Source: Beroe forskalii
Taxonomy: Eukaryota > Ctenophora > Nuda > Beroida > Beroidae
Length of the DNA: 64,000 nt
NCBI GenBank assembly: GCA_011033025.1
Contig: WFMF01000203.1
Location: forward strand, 62,001 to 126,000
Reading direction: 5' to 3'
The notes beneath the pieces were generated by a model. It was not told the origin of the DNA and ran no database searches. It saw nothing but the letters and a program-made list of their open reading frames with translations. Positions 44,349 to 56,737 of this stretch are shown piece by piece; the stretch's first letter is position 1; each line of letters opens with the position of its first letter. The position numbers were made by a program, and so were the translations under genes.

Positions 44349-44765
44349 CGGCGAATATTTTATTAAGACGGCGAAATGTTTTTCAAGAAGAAATTTGATA
44401 CCCAACTGGCGAATATTTTCCAAACACGGCGAATAATTCTCTAAGAATGAATGTGTTACCCAATAGGCGAATATTTTCCTAACACGGCGAATTATTCTGT
44501 AATAATAAATGTGTTACCTAGTAGGCGAATATTTTCATAGCACAGCGAAAAATAGTCTACGAATATTGTTTATAAAACAGGCGAATATTTCCTTAGCATT
44601 GCGTGTATTCATAAACTTGCGACCACTTTGGCGAATATAATGCTAGTGTGGCGAATATTACCCATCACTTTACACGCATTCTTAGAAAGTTAACGCATAG
44701 GGTGTGGCCTGTGGCGAATATAATCTTAACAATGCGATTATTTATATAGTGTGGCGAATTCAATA
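44349..44765. repeat. 58-bp tandem repeat with paired GGCGAATATT words
   Basis: Each unit has GGCGAATATTTTCC, about 6 bp, then CGGCGAATAATTCT and AATGTGTTACCCA. Four units are clear to about 44580. Isolated GGCGAATAT words continue to 44765. Confidence 0.8.
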
Positions 44766-44944
44766 CCTTGTGTGGCGTTGTTCTAATCTGGCAGGGGGCT
44801 CTGTAAGTCCATTGCCATACACCACTTTCTGCCGATGTGGCATAATCAAGTTCATGACCGGGCAAAAACAAGGAAAACTAGCCATGTCCAATTTATTTCT
44901 TTGCCATTACACCCAGCGCTGGCCTACCTCAACCAACCTCACGA

Positions 44945-47900
44945 TCACACTCCCTTGCTACTCCAACACACTCCCTTACCGCTCCCTTGCTACTCCAACA
45001 CACTCCCTTACCGCTCCCTTGCTACTCCAACACACTCCCTTACCGCTCCCTTGCTACTCCAACACACTCCCTTACCGCTCCCTTGCTACCAACACACTCC
45101 CTTACCGCTCCCTTGCTACTCCAACACACTCCCTTACCGCTCCTTGCTACTCCAACACACTCCCTTACCGCTCCCTTGCTACTCCAACACACTCCCTTAC
45201 CGCTCCCTTGCTACTCCAACACACTCCCTTACCGCTCCCTTGCTACTCCAACACACTCCCTTACCGCTCCCTTGCTACTCCAACACACTCCTTACCGCTC
45301 CCTTGCTACTCCAACACACTCCCTTACCGCTCCCTTGCTACTCCAACACACTCCCTTACCGCTCCCTTGCTACTCCAACACACTCCCTTACCGCTCCCTT
45401 GCTACTCCAACACACTCCTTACCGCTCCCTTGCTACTCCAACACACTCCCTTACCGCTCCCTTGCTACTCCAACACACTCCCTTACCGCTCCCTTGCTAC
45501 TCCAACACACTCCCTTACCTTGCTGCCAACACACTCCCTTACCGCTCCCTTGCTACTCCAACACACTCCCTTACCGCTCCCTTGCTACTCCAACACACTC
45601 CCCTTACCGCTCCCTTGCTACTCCAACACACTCCCTTACCGCTCCCTTGCTACTCCAACACACTCCCTTACCGCTCCCTTGCTACTCCAACACACTCCCT
45701 TACCGCTCCCTTGCTCCAACACACTCCCTTACCGCTCCCTTGCTACTCCAACACACTCCTTACCGCTCCTTGCTACTCCAACACACTCCCTTACCGCTCC
45801 CTTGCTACTCCAACACACTCCTGCTCCCTTACGCTCCTTGCTACTCCAACACACTCCCTTACCGCTCCCTTGCTACTCCAACACACTCCCTTACCGCTCC
45901 CTTGCTACTCCAACACACCCTTACCGCTCCCTGCTCCACTTGCTACTCCAACACACTCCTTGCTACTCCAACACTCCACTCCCTTACCAACACGCTCCTT
46001 GCTCCCTTACTCCAACACACTCCCTTACCGCTCCCTTGCTACTCCAACACACTCCCTTACCGCTCCCTTGCTACTCCAACACACTCCCTTACCGCTCCTT
46101 GCTACTCCAACACACTCCCTTACCGCTCCCTTGCTACTCCAACACACTCCCTTACCGCTCCCTTGCTACTCCAACACACTCCTTACCGCTCCCTTGCTAC
46201 TCCAACACACTCCCTTACCGCCCCTTGCTACTGCTCCAACACACTCCCTTACCGCTCCCTTGCTACTCCAACACACTCCCTTACCGCTCCCTTGCTACTC
46301 CAACACACTCCCTTACCGCTCCTTGCTACTCCAACACACTCCCTCCCCGGCTCCTTACCGCTCCCTTGCTACTCCAACACACTCCCTTACCGCTCCCTTG
46401 CTACTCCAACACACTCCCTTACCGCTCCCTTGCTACTCCAACACACTCCCTTACCGCTCCCTTGCTACTCCAACACACTCCTTACCGCTCCCTTGCTACT
46501 CCAACACACTCCCTTACCTCCAACACACTCCCGCCGCTCCCTTGCTACTCCAACACACTCCCTTACCGCTCCCTTGCTACTCCAACACACTCCCTTACCG
46601 CTCCCTTGCTACTCCAACACACTCCCTTACCGCTCCCTTGCTACTCCAACACACTCCCTTACCCTTACCCAACACACTCCCCACCGCTCCCTTGCTACTC
46701 CAACACACTCCCTTACCGCTCCCTTGCTACTCCAACACACTCCCTTACCGCTCCCTTGCTACTCCAACACACTCCCTTACCGCTCCCTTGCTACTCCAAC
46801 ACACTCCCTTACCGCTCCCTTGCTACTCCAACACACTCCCTTACCGCTCCCTTGCTACTCCAACACACTCCCTTACCGCTCCCTTGCTACTCCAACACAC
46901 TCCCTTACCGCTCCCGCGCTGCTCCAACACACTCCCTTACCGCTCCCTTGCTACTCCAACACACTCCCTTACCGCTCCCTTGCTCCAACACACTCCCTTA
47001 CCGCTCCCTTGCTACTCCAACACACTCCTTACCGCTCCCTTGCTACTCCAACACACTCCCCACCGCTCCCTTGCTACTCCAACACACTCCCTTACCGCTC
47101 CTTGCTACTCCAACACACTCCCTTACCGCTCCCTTGCTACTCCAACACACTCCCTTACCGCTCCCTTGCTACTCAACACACTCCCTTACCGCTCCTTACT
47201 CCAACACACTCCCCACCGCTCCCTTGCTACTCCAACACACTCCCTTGCTACTCCAACACACTCCCTTACCGCTCCTTGCTGCTCCAACACACTCCCTTAC
47301 CGCTCCCTTGCTACTCCAACACACTCCCTTACCGCTCCCTTGCTACTCCAACACACTCCCTTACCGCTCCCTTGCTACTCCAACACACTCCCTTACCGCT
47401 CCCTTGCTGCTCAACACACTCCCCTTACCGCTCCCTTGCCCAACACTCCCTTACTCCCCTTTGCTACTCCAACACACTCCCTTACCGCTCCCTTGCTACT
47501 CCAACACACACCCCTTACTCAACACACTCCCGCTCCTTGCTACTCCAACACACTCCCTTACCGCTACTCCAACACACTCCCCACCGCTCCCTCCTTGCTA
47601 CTCCAACACACTCCTTACACTCCCGCTCCCTTGCTACTCAACACACTCCTTACCGCTCCCTTGCTACTCCAACACACTCCCTTACCGCTCCCTTGCTACT
47701 CCAACACACTCCTTACTCCCTTGCTTCCCTTACCGCTCCCTTGCTACTCCAACACACTCCCTTACCGCTCCCTTGCTACTCCAACACACTCCCTTACCGC
47801 TCCCTTGCTCCAACACACTCCCTGCTCCCTTGCTACTCAACACACTCCCTCCGCTCCTTACCGCTCCCTTGCTCCTACTCCAACACACTCCTTACCGCTC

Positions 47901-48535
47901 CCCTTGCTACTCCAACACACCTTACTCCCTTACTCCAACTCCCTTCAACACACTCCCTACCCCCTTGCTACTCCAACACACTCCCTTACCGCTCCCTTGC
48001 TACTCCAACACACTCCCTTACCGGCACTCCCTTACTGCTCCAACACACTCCCTTACCGCTCCCTTGCTACTCAACACACTCCCCACCGCTCCCTTGCTAC
48101 TCCAACACACTCCCTTACCGCTCCTTGCTACTCCAACACACTCCCTTACCGCTCCTTGCTACTCCAACACACTCACCCCTTACCGCTCCTTGCTACTCCA
48201 ACACACTCCCTTACCGCTCCTTGCTACTCCAACACACTCCCTTACCGCTCCTTGCTACTCCAACACACTCCCTTACCGCTCCTCCAACACACTGCTCCCT
48301 TGCTTTCAACACTCCCTTACCGCTCCCTTACCGCTCCCTTGCTACTCCAACACACTCCCTTACCGCTCCTTGCTACTCCAACACACTCCCTTACCGCTCC
48401 TTGCTGCTCCAACACACTCCCTTACCGCTCCTTGCTACTCCAACACACTCCCTTACCGCTCCTTGCTACTCCAACACACTCCTTACGCTCCCTGCTACTC
48501 CAACACACTCCAAACACACTCCCTTACCCGGCTTG
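44945..48535. repeat. 32-bp satellite, block 1
   Basis: About 110 copies of CTCCCTTACCGCTCCCTTGC plus TACTCCAACACA. Units are nearly identical except for frequent 1-4 base deletions, more common towards 48 kb. The unit has no stop in any forward frame, so frames of over 1100 codons arise in all three and are not evidence of genes. Confidence 0.95.
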
Positions 48536-48550
48536 TCACTCCAACACACT

Positions 48551-49740
48551 GTACCAGTTCCCTTGCGGTGACCACATCATGGACGGTGTAGTGCGACCCT
48601 TCACCCCTGATAATGATGACAGCTTCGCCTTCCGGCCTTATGCTTGGTGTGTCAAGTACTCTCCTGCGCAACCAGACGAACTGTACGACCTCATGTCCTT
48701 CCAAGGTACATTTCACTGTACGACCTCATGTCCTTCCAAGGTACATTTCACTGTACGATATCATGTCCTTCCAAGGTACATTTCACTGTACGATATCATG
48801 TCCTTCCAAGGTACATTTCACTGTACGATATCATGTCCTTCCAAGGTACATTTCACTCTACGATCTCATGATGTCCTTCATAATCTTCAGATGGTTGAAA
48901 ATTAATGTTGATAAAACATTTGAAACTTTCCAAGCAACAGTACTGTAATAGTCTTTTTTCTGCAATAAATGATGTTTGTAACAACTTTACTCGTTTACTC
49001 GTCCTATTTCTCATCAAATTACTATAAATCATTGTGTGTAAATGTTCACTGTACCATTCGACGGAATTCCCCCTTTCCCCAGAGTCGACACTTAGCAGTT
49101 ACTTTACCCTGAGTGTGATAGCTTCGTGGAGGGATCTCTTCTTTGTGGTAGCTACTCCGCACTCGAACCACACCACCAAATGGAACATACCGTACAACTA
49201 CCCGGACCGATCGGTGAAAGGAAGGAACTGCAAATATTAAATTATTAACTCTAATATACCTTAGTGGTGAAATTAAGATGTGTATTTATTAAGCTAATTA
49301 AAGTGTGCTAATTAAAGCGGTAAATTTCCAAAAATCACAAATCTGGAACTTAATTTCACCTCGTTTCACAATATTCAACTCCAAAGTGGAAGATTGGAAG
49401 TATGGAAGATGCTAAGATGATATGCAAGACGAAGAAATACTCTACCCAGAGGGGTGTTGAGTCAACACACCCCTTGCTGCCCACAAATTTCTTGATGTAG
49501 GGTCTTTGTTATGCAATTCACCCCAAGAATCATCCCCTTTGCAATTTAAAAAATGTATTATGAACCCCAATCGCCACAGGCGCGCTGAGGCTGAATTTCA
49601 TATCTCGGTCCAGGAAGGTTGTAGAGACTTCATCTTGGGCTTAAACGAATCGCAATTGCCGTGTTTCTGCAGGGCTGTTAAAATCTAATAATCATTTGAG
49701 TTTATAGCTTCCCCCGTCATTGCTGATTATTGGGCCGTTT
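48551..49740 (+). pseudogene. First copy of an unidentified gene piece, probably a false duplicate
   Basis: Repeats the 51734-53000 region, with exon equivalents at about 48551-48705 and 49083-49213. Its start is corrupted: where copy 2 reads an acceptor and exon sequence, this copy has satellite words such as CTCCAACACAC and CCCTTGC spliced in. Further right, satellite words CAACACACCCCTTGCTG replace unique bases, and small deletions accumulate. This pattern fits a wrong consensus more than biological decay. Confidence 0.6.
48690..48870. repeat. 35-bp tandem repeat spanning a splice donor (copy 1)
   Basis: Five units of GTACGATATCATGTCCTTCC plus AAGGTACATTTCACT. Same structure as 51889-52068. 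Confidence 0.85.
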
Positions 49741-50330
49741 AAAGTGCTACTCCAACACCTCCCTGCCTTCTTACCGCTCCCTTGCTACTCCAACACACCC
49801 TTGCTACTCCAAGTCACTGGATCAGTAACATCTCCCTTTGTGCTACGTCCAACACCAACGCTTTAAAGAGTCCCATTGTGTAACCGCTCCCTTGCTTTGC
49901 TATCCCAACACAGTCGTCTTACTTGTCCCTTGCTAAATGACCAACAACACACTTAGCCGCTCCTTGCTCAAACTTGCTACCCAAACATAGTGTGTCGCCA
50001 TACCGCTCCCTGTTGGTGACCAGTTGCAGCAACACAGCACTCCCCAGTGCCAGCCCCTTTGCTGCCCCAACACACCAGGATCCCTTACCGCACCAGGAGA
50101 CCAGGATGGTTGCTACCTCCAACACAGCGCTAGCCCAGGAGACTTCCAGCGCCCTTGCTGGTTGCAGCACCAGTTGTCACTCCAACACACTCCCTTACCG
50201 CTCCCGCGCTGCTCCAACACACTCCCTTACCGCTCCCTTGCTGCTCAACACTGCTCCCTTACCCAACACACTCCCTACCGGCTCCCTTGCAACACTTTTT
50301 TTTTTTTTTTTTTTTTTCCAACACCCTTAC
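49741..50330. other. Interleaved, probably artefactual sequence
   Basis: The stretch follows the order of 53150-54080 (GGATCAGTAACATCTCC, CCAACGCTTTAAAGAGT, GTCGTCTTA, CACCAGGAGACCAGGATGG, GCAGCACCAGTTGTCA), but words of the 32-bp satellite (CCGCTCCCTTGCT, CCAACACA) are inserted between and within them. It ends in a run of more than 20 T at about 50296-50318. Confidence 0.7.
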
Positions 50331-50334
50331 CCTC

Positions 50335-51715
50335 CCTACTGCCCCTTGCTACTCCAACACACTCCCTTACCGCTCCCTTGCTACTCCAACACACTCCCTT
50401 ACCGCTCCCTTGCTACTCCAACACACTCACTCCCTTACCGCTCCTTGCTACTCCAACACACTCCCTTACCGCTCCTTGCTACCAACACACTCCTTACCGC
50501 TCCTTACGCTACTCCAACACACTCCCTTACCGCTCCCTTGCTACTCCAACACTCCTTACCGCTCCCTTGCTCCAACACACTCCCTTACCGCTCCCTTACT
50601 CCAACACACTCCCTTACCGCTCCCTTGCTACTCCAACACACTCCCCTTACCGCTCCCTTACTCCAACACACTCCTTGCTCCCTTGCTACTCCAACACACT
50701 CCCTTACCGCTCCCTTGCTACTCCAACACACTCCCTTACCGCTCCCTTGCTACTCCAACACACACTCCCCGCTCCTTGCTACCGCTCCCTTGCTACTCCA
50801 ACACACTCCCTTACCGCTCCCTTGCTACTCCAACACACTCCCTTACCGCTCCCTTGCTACTCCAACACACTCCCTTACCGCTCCCTTGCTACTCCAACAC
50901 ACTCCCTTACCGCTCCCTTGCTACTCCAACACTCCCTTACCGCTCCCTTGCTACTCCAACACACTCCCTTACCGCTCCCTTGCTACTCCAACACACTCCC
51001 TTACACGCTCCCTTGCTACTCCAACACACTCCCTTACCGCTCCCTTGCTACTCCAACACACTCCCACCGCTCCCTTGCTACTCCAACACACTCCCTTACC
51101 GCTCCCTTGCTACTCCAACACACTCCCTTACCGCTCCCTTGCTACTCCAACACACTCCAACACACTCTACCGCTCCCTTGCTACTCCAACACACTCCCTT
51201 ACCGCTCCCTTGCTACTCCAACACACTCCCTTACCGCTCCCTTGCTACTCCAACACACTCCCTTACCGCTCCCTTGCTACTCCAACACACTCCCTTACCG
51301 CTCCCTTGCTACTCCAACACACTCCCTTACCGCTCCCTTGCTACTCCAACACACTCCCTTACCGCCTTGCTACTCCAACACACTCCCTTACCGCTCCCTT
51401 GCTACTCCAACACACTCCCTTACCGCTCCCTTGCTACTCCAACACACTCCCTTACCGCTCCTTGCTACTCCAACACACTCCCTTACCGCCCTTGCTACTC
51501 CAACACACTCCCTTACCGCTCCCTTGCTACTCCAACACACTCCTTACCGCTCCCTTGCTACTCCAACACACTCCCTTACCGCTCCCTTGCTACTCCAACA
51601 CACTCCCTTACCGCTCCCTTGCTACTCCAACACACTCCCTTACCGCTCCCTTGCTACTCCAACACACTCCCTTACCGCTCCCTTGCTACTCCAACACACT
51701 CCCTTACCGCTCCCT
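50335..51715. repeat. 32-bp satellite, block 2
   Basis: The same unit as block 1, about 43 copies, more homogeneous at the right end. Confidence 0.95.
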
Positions 51716-51733
51716 CACACGGGTCCTCCTCAG

Positions 51734-51904
51734 ACGAGCACGTGTACCAGTTCACAGGGAATGCGAGTGACCACATCATGGACGGTGTAGTGCGACCCTT
51801 CACCCCTGATAATGATGACAGCTTCGCCTTCCGGCCTTATGCTTGGTGTGTCAAGTACTCTCCTGCGCAACCAGACGAACTGTACGACCTCATGTCCTTC
51901 CAAG
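51734..51904 (+). CDS. Exon of an unidentified gene (clean copy)
   Basis: 171 nt between a CCTCCTCAG acceptor and a donor AAG/GTACAT, phase 2 to 1. It encodes DEHVYQFTGNASDHIMDGVV, then RPFTPDNDDSFAFRPYAWC and a tail ending DLMSFQ. The composition is that of a structured extracellular or globular protein. I do not recognise the family. The 32-bp satellite directly upstream may lie in the preceding intron or be an expanded coding repeat. Confidence 0.6.
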
Positions 51905-52068
51905 GTACATTTCACTGTACGACCTCATGTCCTTCCAAGGTACATTTCACTGTACGATATCATGTCCTTCCAAGGTACATTTCACTGTACGATATCATGT
52001 CCTTCCAAGGTACATTTCACTGTACGATATCATGTCCTTCCAAGGTACATTTCACTCTACGATCTCAT
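51889..52068. repeat. 35-bp tandem repeat spanning a splice donor (copy 2)
   Basis: About five units; each includes the last 25 bases of the preceding exon and the first 10 of its intron, so the donor AAG/GTACAT is present about five times in a row. Changes are limited to ACCTC versus ATATC. Confidence 0.85.
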
Positions 52069-52284
52069 GATGTCCTTCATAATCTTCAGATGGTTGAAAA
52101 TTAATGTTGATAAAACATTTGAAACTTTCCAAGCAACAGTACTGTAATAGTCTTTTTTCTGCAATAAATGATGTTTGTAACAACTTTACTCGTTTACTCG
52201 TCCTATTTCTCATCAAATTACTATAAATCATTGTGTGTATAAATATTTCACTGTACCATTCGACGGAATTCCCCCTTTCCCCAG

Positions 52285-52415
52285 AGTCGACACTTAGCAG
52301 TTACTTTACCCTGAGTGTGATAGCTTCGTGGAGGGATCTCTTCTTTGTGGTAGCTACTCCGCACTCGAACCACACCACCAAATGGAACATACCGTACAAC
52401 TACCCGGACCGATCG
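52285..52415 (+). CDS. Following exon of the unidentified gene
   Basis: 131 nt between a CTTTCCCCAG acceptor and a GTAAGA donor. Phase 1 entry joins exactly to the 51904 donor. It encodes STLSSYFTLSVIASWRDLFF, then VVATPHSNHTTKWNIPYNYP. The hydrophobic start might be buried or membrane-associated. The same exon is duplicated at 49083-49213. Confidence 0.65.
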
Positions 52416-53026
52416 GTAAGAAAGGGAGAGGAACTGCATAATATTAAATTATTAACTCTAATATACCTTAGTGGTAGAAATTAAGATGTGTATTTATTAA
52501 GGACGTACTAATTAAGGAGTGTACTAATTAAGGCAGTAAAATTTCTCCAAAAATCAAGCAAATCTGGAACTTAATTTCACCTCGTTTCACCAATATTCAA
52601 CTCAAAGTGGAAGATATTATGGAAGTATGGAAGATGCTAAGATGATATGCAGGAAGACGAAGAAATACTCTAGTAGCAGAGGGGTGTTGAGTACTTGAGT
52701 ATGCACTTCGTTGCCCACGAAATTTCTTGATGTAGGGTCTTTTGTTATGCAATTCTGAGCAAGAATCATCTAGGTACGCAATTTAAAAATGTATTATGAA
52801 CCCTGTGGGGCCTATTTTCTAATCGCCCGCAGGCGCGTAGGGTTGAATTTCATATCTCGGTCCAGGAAGGTTGTAGAGACTTCATCTTGGGCTTAAACGA
52901 ATCGCAATTGCCGTGTTTCTGCAGGGCTGTTAAAATCTAATAATCATTTGAGTTTATAGCTTCCGCCCCGTCATTGCTGATTATTGGAGCTATGATTAGT
53001 TGAGTTTAAAGTAGCAGTCAATCCGC

Positions 53027-53130
53027 GATAACAACTCAATAAAGCCTGCCTCTCTGCGTTACCATGACAATCTCATTATAATGAGATTGTCATGGTAACG
53101 CAGAGAGGCAGGCTTTATTGAGTTGTTATC
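53027..53130. repeat. Perfect 104-bp palindrome without spacer
   Basis: The left arm 53027-53078 starts GATAACAACTCAATAAAGCC and the right arm 53079-53130 is its exact reverse complement. The centre is CTCATTA/TAATGAG. No obvious target duplication flanks it. Confidence 0.97.
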
Positions 53131-53454
53131 TGTGAGATAGAGTCAGTATGGATCAGTAACATCTCCGATTCGTTGTGGTAGGACAGACGTCCTTCGAAGC
53201 ATGCCAACGCTTTAAAGAGTGATATTTGTGTAGTTTTTCCCCATAAGCAGCACTATCGCTCTATAAGAAGTCGTCTTATTTGTCCTCAAAATGACCACAA
53301 CTGAATGAATCATGGGGTTTTGGCTGCTTTGAGAAGACGAGGACGATCGCAGCGAAAGACGTGCTAGGTGAAGCAACTAAAGTGCTCAAATCCTGGGGTG
53401 GGTTACTGCGGAGATAGTGTACGTCTAATACTAAGCTACACTACAAAATGGTGC

Positions 53455-54175
53455 TGCGACCAGGATGGTTGCAGCACCAGCGCCAGCACCAGGAGACCAG
53501 GATGGTTGCAGCACCAGCGCCAGCACCAGGAGACCAGGATGGTTGCCGCACCAGCGCCAGCACCAGGAGACCAGGATGGTTGCAGCACCAGTTGTCAGCA
53601 GCAGGAGACCAGGATGGTTACCGCACCAGCAGCAGGAGACCAGGATGGTTGCCGCACCAGCGCCAGCACCAGGAGACCAGGATGGTTGCAGCACCAGTTG
53701 TCAGCAGCAGGAGACCAGGATGGTTACCGCACCAGCACCAGGAGACCAGGATGGTTGCAGCACCAGCGCCAGCACCAGGAGACCAGGATGGTTGCCGCAC
53801 CAGCGCCAGCACCAGGAGACCAGGATGGTTGCAGCACCAGTTGTCAGCACCAGGAGACCAGGATGGTTGCAGCACCAGTTGTCAGCAGCAGGAGACCAGG
53901 ATGGTTGCCGCACCAGCGCCAGCACCAGGAGACCAGGATGGTTGCAGCACCAGTTGTCAGCACCAGGAGACCAGGATGGTTGCAGCACCAGTTGTCAGCA
54001 GCAGGAGACCAGGATGGTTACCGCACCAGCACCAGGAGACCAGGATGGTTGCAGCACCAGTTGTCAGCACCAGGAGACCAGGATGGTTGCAGCACCAGCG
54101 CCAGCACCAGGAGACCAGGATGGTTACCGCACCAGCGCCAGCACCAGGATGGTTGCAGCACCAGTTGTCAGCAGC
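53455..54175. repeat. 37-bp minisatellite with 31-bp variants
   Basis: The unit contains GAGACCAGGATGGTTGCAGC and ACCAGCGCCAGCACCAG. Variants with TTGTCAGCAGCAG alternate irregularly, about 21 copies. It is stop-free in all forward frames. Confidence 0.9.
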
Positions 54176-54189
54176 AGCAGAGGATACTC

Positions 54190-55172
54190 CAACGGAGACA
54201 GTCAGCAGAGACTCGATGTAGACATTCAACAAAAACTCGACGGAAACAATCAGTGGAGACTCGATGGAGACAACTGAGACATCGACGGAGGCAGTCAACG
54301 GGGACTCAACTGAGACAGTCAGCGTAGAATCGACGGAGACCGAGAAAGTCAGCAGAGACTCGACGAAGAAAGTCAGCAGAGACTCGACGAAGAAAGTCAG
54401 TGGAGACTCGACGTAGAAAGTCAGCAGAGACTCGACGTAGAAAGTCAGCAGAGACTCGACGGAGAAAGTCAGCAGAGACTCGACGAAGAAAGTCAGTGGA
54501 GACTCGACGTAGAAAGTCAGCAGAGACTCGACGTAGAAAGTCAGCAGAGACTCGACGTAGAAAGTCAGCAGAGACTCGACGGAGAAAGTCAGCAGAGACT
54601 CGACGAAGAAAGTCAGTGGAGACTCGACGTAGAAAGTCAGCAGAGACTCGACGTAGAAAGTCAGCAGAGACTCGACGTAGAAAGTCAGCAGAGACTCGAC
54701 GTAGAAAGTCAGCAGAGACTCGACGAAGAAAGTCAGCGGAGACTCGACGTAGAAAGTCAGCAGAGACTCGACGAAGAAAGTCAGCGGAGACTCGACGTAG
54801 AAAGTCAGCAGAGACTCGACGGAGAAAGTCAGCGGAGACTCGACGGAGACAGTCAGCAGAGACTCGACGGAGAAAGTCAGCGGAGACTCGACGAAGAAAG
54901 TCAGCGGAGACTCGACGTAGACAGTCAGCAGAGACTCGACGGAGAAAGTCAGCGGAGACTCGACGAAGAAAGTCAGCGGAGACTCGACGTAGAAAGTCAG
55001 CAGAGACTCGACGGAGAAAGTCAGCAGAGACTCGACGAAGAAAGTCAGCGGAGACTCGACGTAGAAAGTCAGCAGAGACTCGACGGAGAAAGTCAGCGGA
55101 GACTCGACGGAGACAGTCCGCAGAGACTCGACGGAGACAGTCAGCAGAGACTCGACGGAGAAAGTCAGCAGG
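54190..55172. repeat. 24-bp minisatellite, about 40 copies
   Basis: The unit is GTCAGCAGAGACTCGACG plus (A/G/T)AGAAA. As 24 is a multiple of three, one plus-strand frame (54400-55176) encodes repeated ETRRRKSA. There is no flanking domain and no supported start, so coding is doubtful. Confidence 0.9.
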
Positions 55173-55299
55173 CTAATTCAGTTGGTTCTCTTTCTTCAGT
55201 GATATGAGCTTAAAGACATTTGTAGTTTCTGTGCGAAGAGACTGATGAATTTTGGAATATACTGTGCTTAGATTTTTGAAATATTGAGTAGAAAATGAG

Positions 55300-56737
55300 A
55301 GACTGAAAATGCCAGAGACTGATTAATGAGAGGTTTTGGACTATTTGAAGTTTTGAAGTATTTCAGTGATTTTGAAGCAATTTAGTGATGTGATTTGGAG
55401 ATCCCAGGTGAGATACTAGATTCAGTGCGAGCCAGCGTAAGGAAGTTGACGATGACACCTGGATGAGGGCCACGCCCGTAGAACCTGGCAATACAACAGT
55501 GAGATATTGCAGAGCTTCAGTCAGTGCGAGGCAGTCAGTGTTTTCAGTTTCAGTTTATTTTCAGTGTAGAACAGTGTATGCAGTGTTGTAACTTTGGGTA
55601 CAGTGTAGTGCAAATAGTATAATGCAGTGTTATGAAGTGTATTGTAGTATAAAGCAGTGTATTTAGCGTATTATGGCTTGGTGCAAGGCAGTGAATTACA
55701 GTTTATTTTAGGCAGTACAGTGTGTTTTAGACAGTTTAGTGCAGTTTAGCCTGTAAGCACAGTGCAGCTCCAGTTCAGCAGTTCAGTAGTGTAGTGCAGT
55801 GTAATACAGTACTGTGCTATAATGTAGTGCAGTGTGTCAGTGTAGAACAGTGAAGTGTTGTGTTCAGAGTCTCAGTGCCGTGTGATTTTTGCACGGTAGT
55901 GAAGTGCAGTGCAGTCAAGTCAGTATCAGACTTGTGTAAGTTTTATAGCGCAGTGATCAGATTTAGTCAGTGCAGCCGAATGAAGCAGAACTTTCTGGGA
56001 TTCAGTCTTGATGAAATTATGCTGGATTGATGTATTTCAATTCGAGGTAATTTCAAGTAGAACTTTCAATTCGATTCAGTAGTGAACGAATATAAGAACT
56101 GATTATATAGATCAAATTAATAGTATTATTAAATTTGACAAAATATATCAGAAATAATGTTCTCTGAAAAATACGTTGAAATTTCAAAGACCCAAATACT
56201 TTAACTATCTCTCAGAACTATCTCACTGAAAGACTGAACGTAAACCGAGAAAAGTGAATCAAGAGCATAAAGAGTAATCCTTATCTCGACGCTTGAATAT
56301 TTAAAGGCGTTAATTAAGTTTTTCTCGTTAAGTGTTTAACATCAGTCCTTTGAGCCGTGACGCGCGTGATCGCGTCTCGCAGAACACTCCTCCGAGGCGA
56401 GTCGTTGCTCTCCGTGGTTATACGTCATCAACGCTCGTCTCGGTAGCTGGAATCCTCGCTTGTAAGTCGTACTTCCCGTACCGTTCCTCTTGCGTAGTCA
56501 AGAAGAGAGTGTCGCTCCTCCTGCGTTATCAGAGAGAGAGAGGGAGCGTCGTACCGACAAGCTTCTGAGGAAGGCAGGTGTTAGTAATTAAGTACTTGGG
56601 GTTATATGAAACTTAGGCCTGTTTAGCCCGAATCAAATATCACAAAATTTCAGAATTTTGAGAATTACGTCATTGTTATATGACGGAAATTGAGAGTAGC
56701 TATTTCTGCCGAATAGCTACTGTTACATATCCTCCCC
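55300..56737 (-). repeat. Probable 3' LTR of the Ty3/Gypsy-like element (left end uncertain)
   Basis: Read on the minus strand, a polypurine tract GGGGGAGGATA (56738-56752) is followed at once by TGTAACAGTAGC, the usual arrangement of PPT and LTR start. The far end could not be placed because the matching 5' LTR is outside the window; the 55300 boundary is only a guess. Confidence 0.5.
55500..55960. repeat. CAGTG-rich degenerate sequence
   Basis: The words CAGTGTA, GTGCAGT and AGTGTAG recur about every 10-20 bp for 450 bp with no fixed unit. It may be part of the LTR assigned to the right. Confidence 0.6.

Noticed and set aside
44704-48905. Three overlapping plus-strand frames of about 1200-1350 codons
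   Set aside because: They are products of the stop-free 32-bp satellite and read the same cyclic peptide in each frame. No start context or domain supports a gene.
49974-52104. Further long frames of about 590-650 codons over satellite block 2
   Set aside because: Same cause. Their ends run across real splice sites of the unidentified gene and into its intron.
53368-54327. Frames of about 260-320 codons rich in RRPGWLQHQ or DQDGC
   Set aside because: They lie within the 37-bp minisatellite, which is open in all forward frames.
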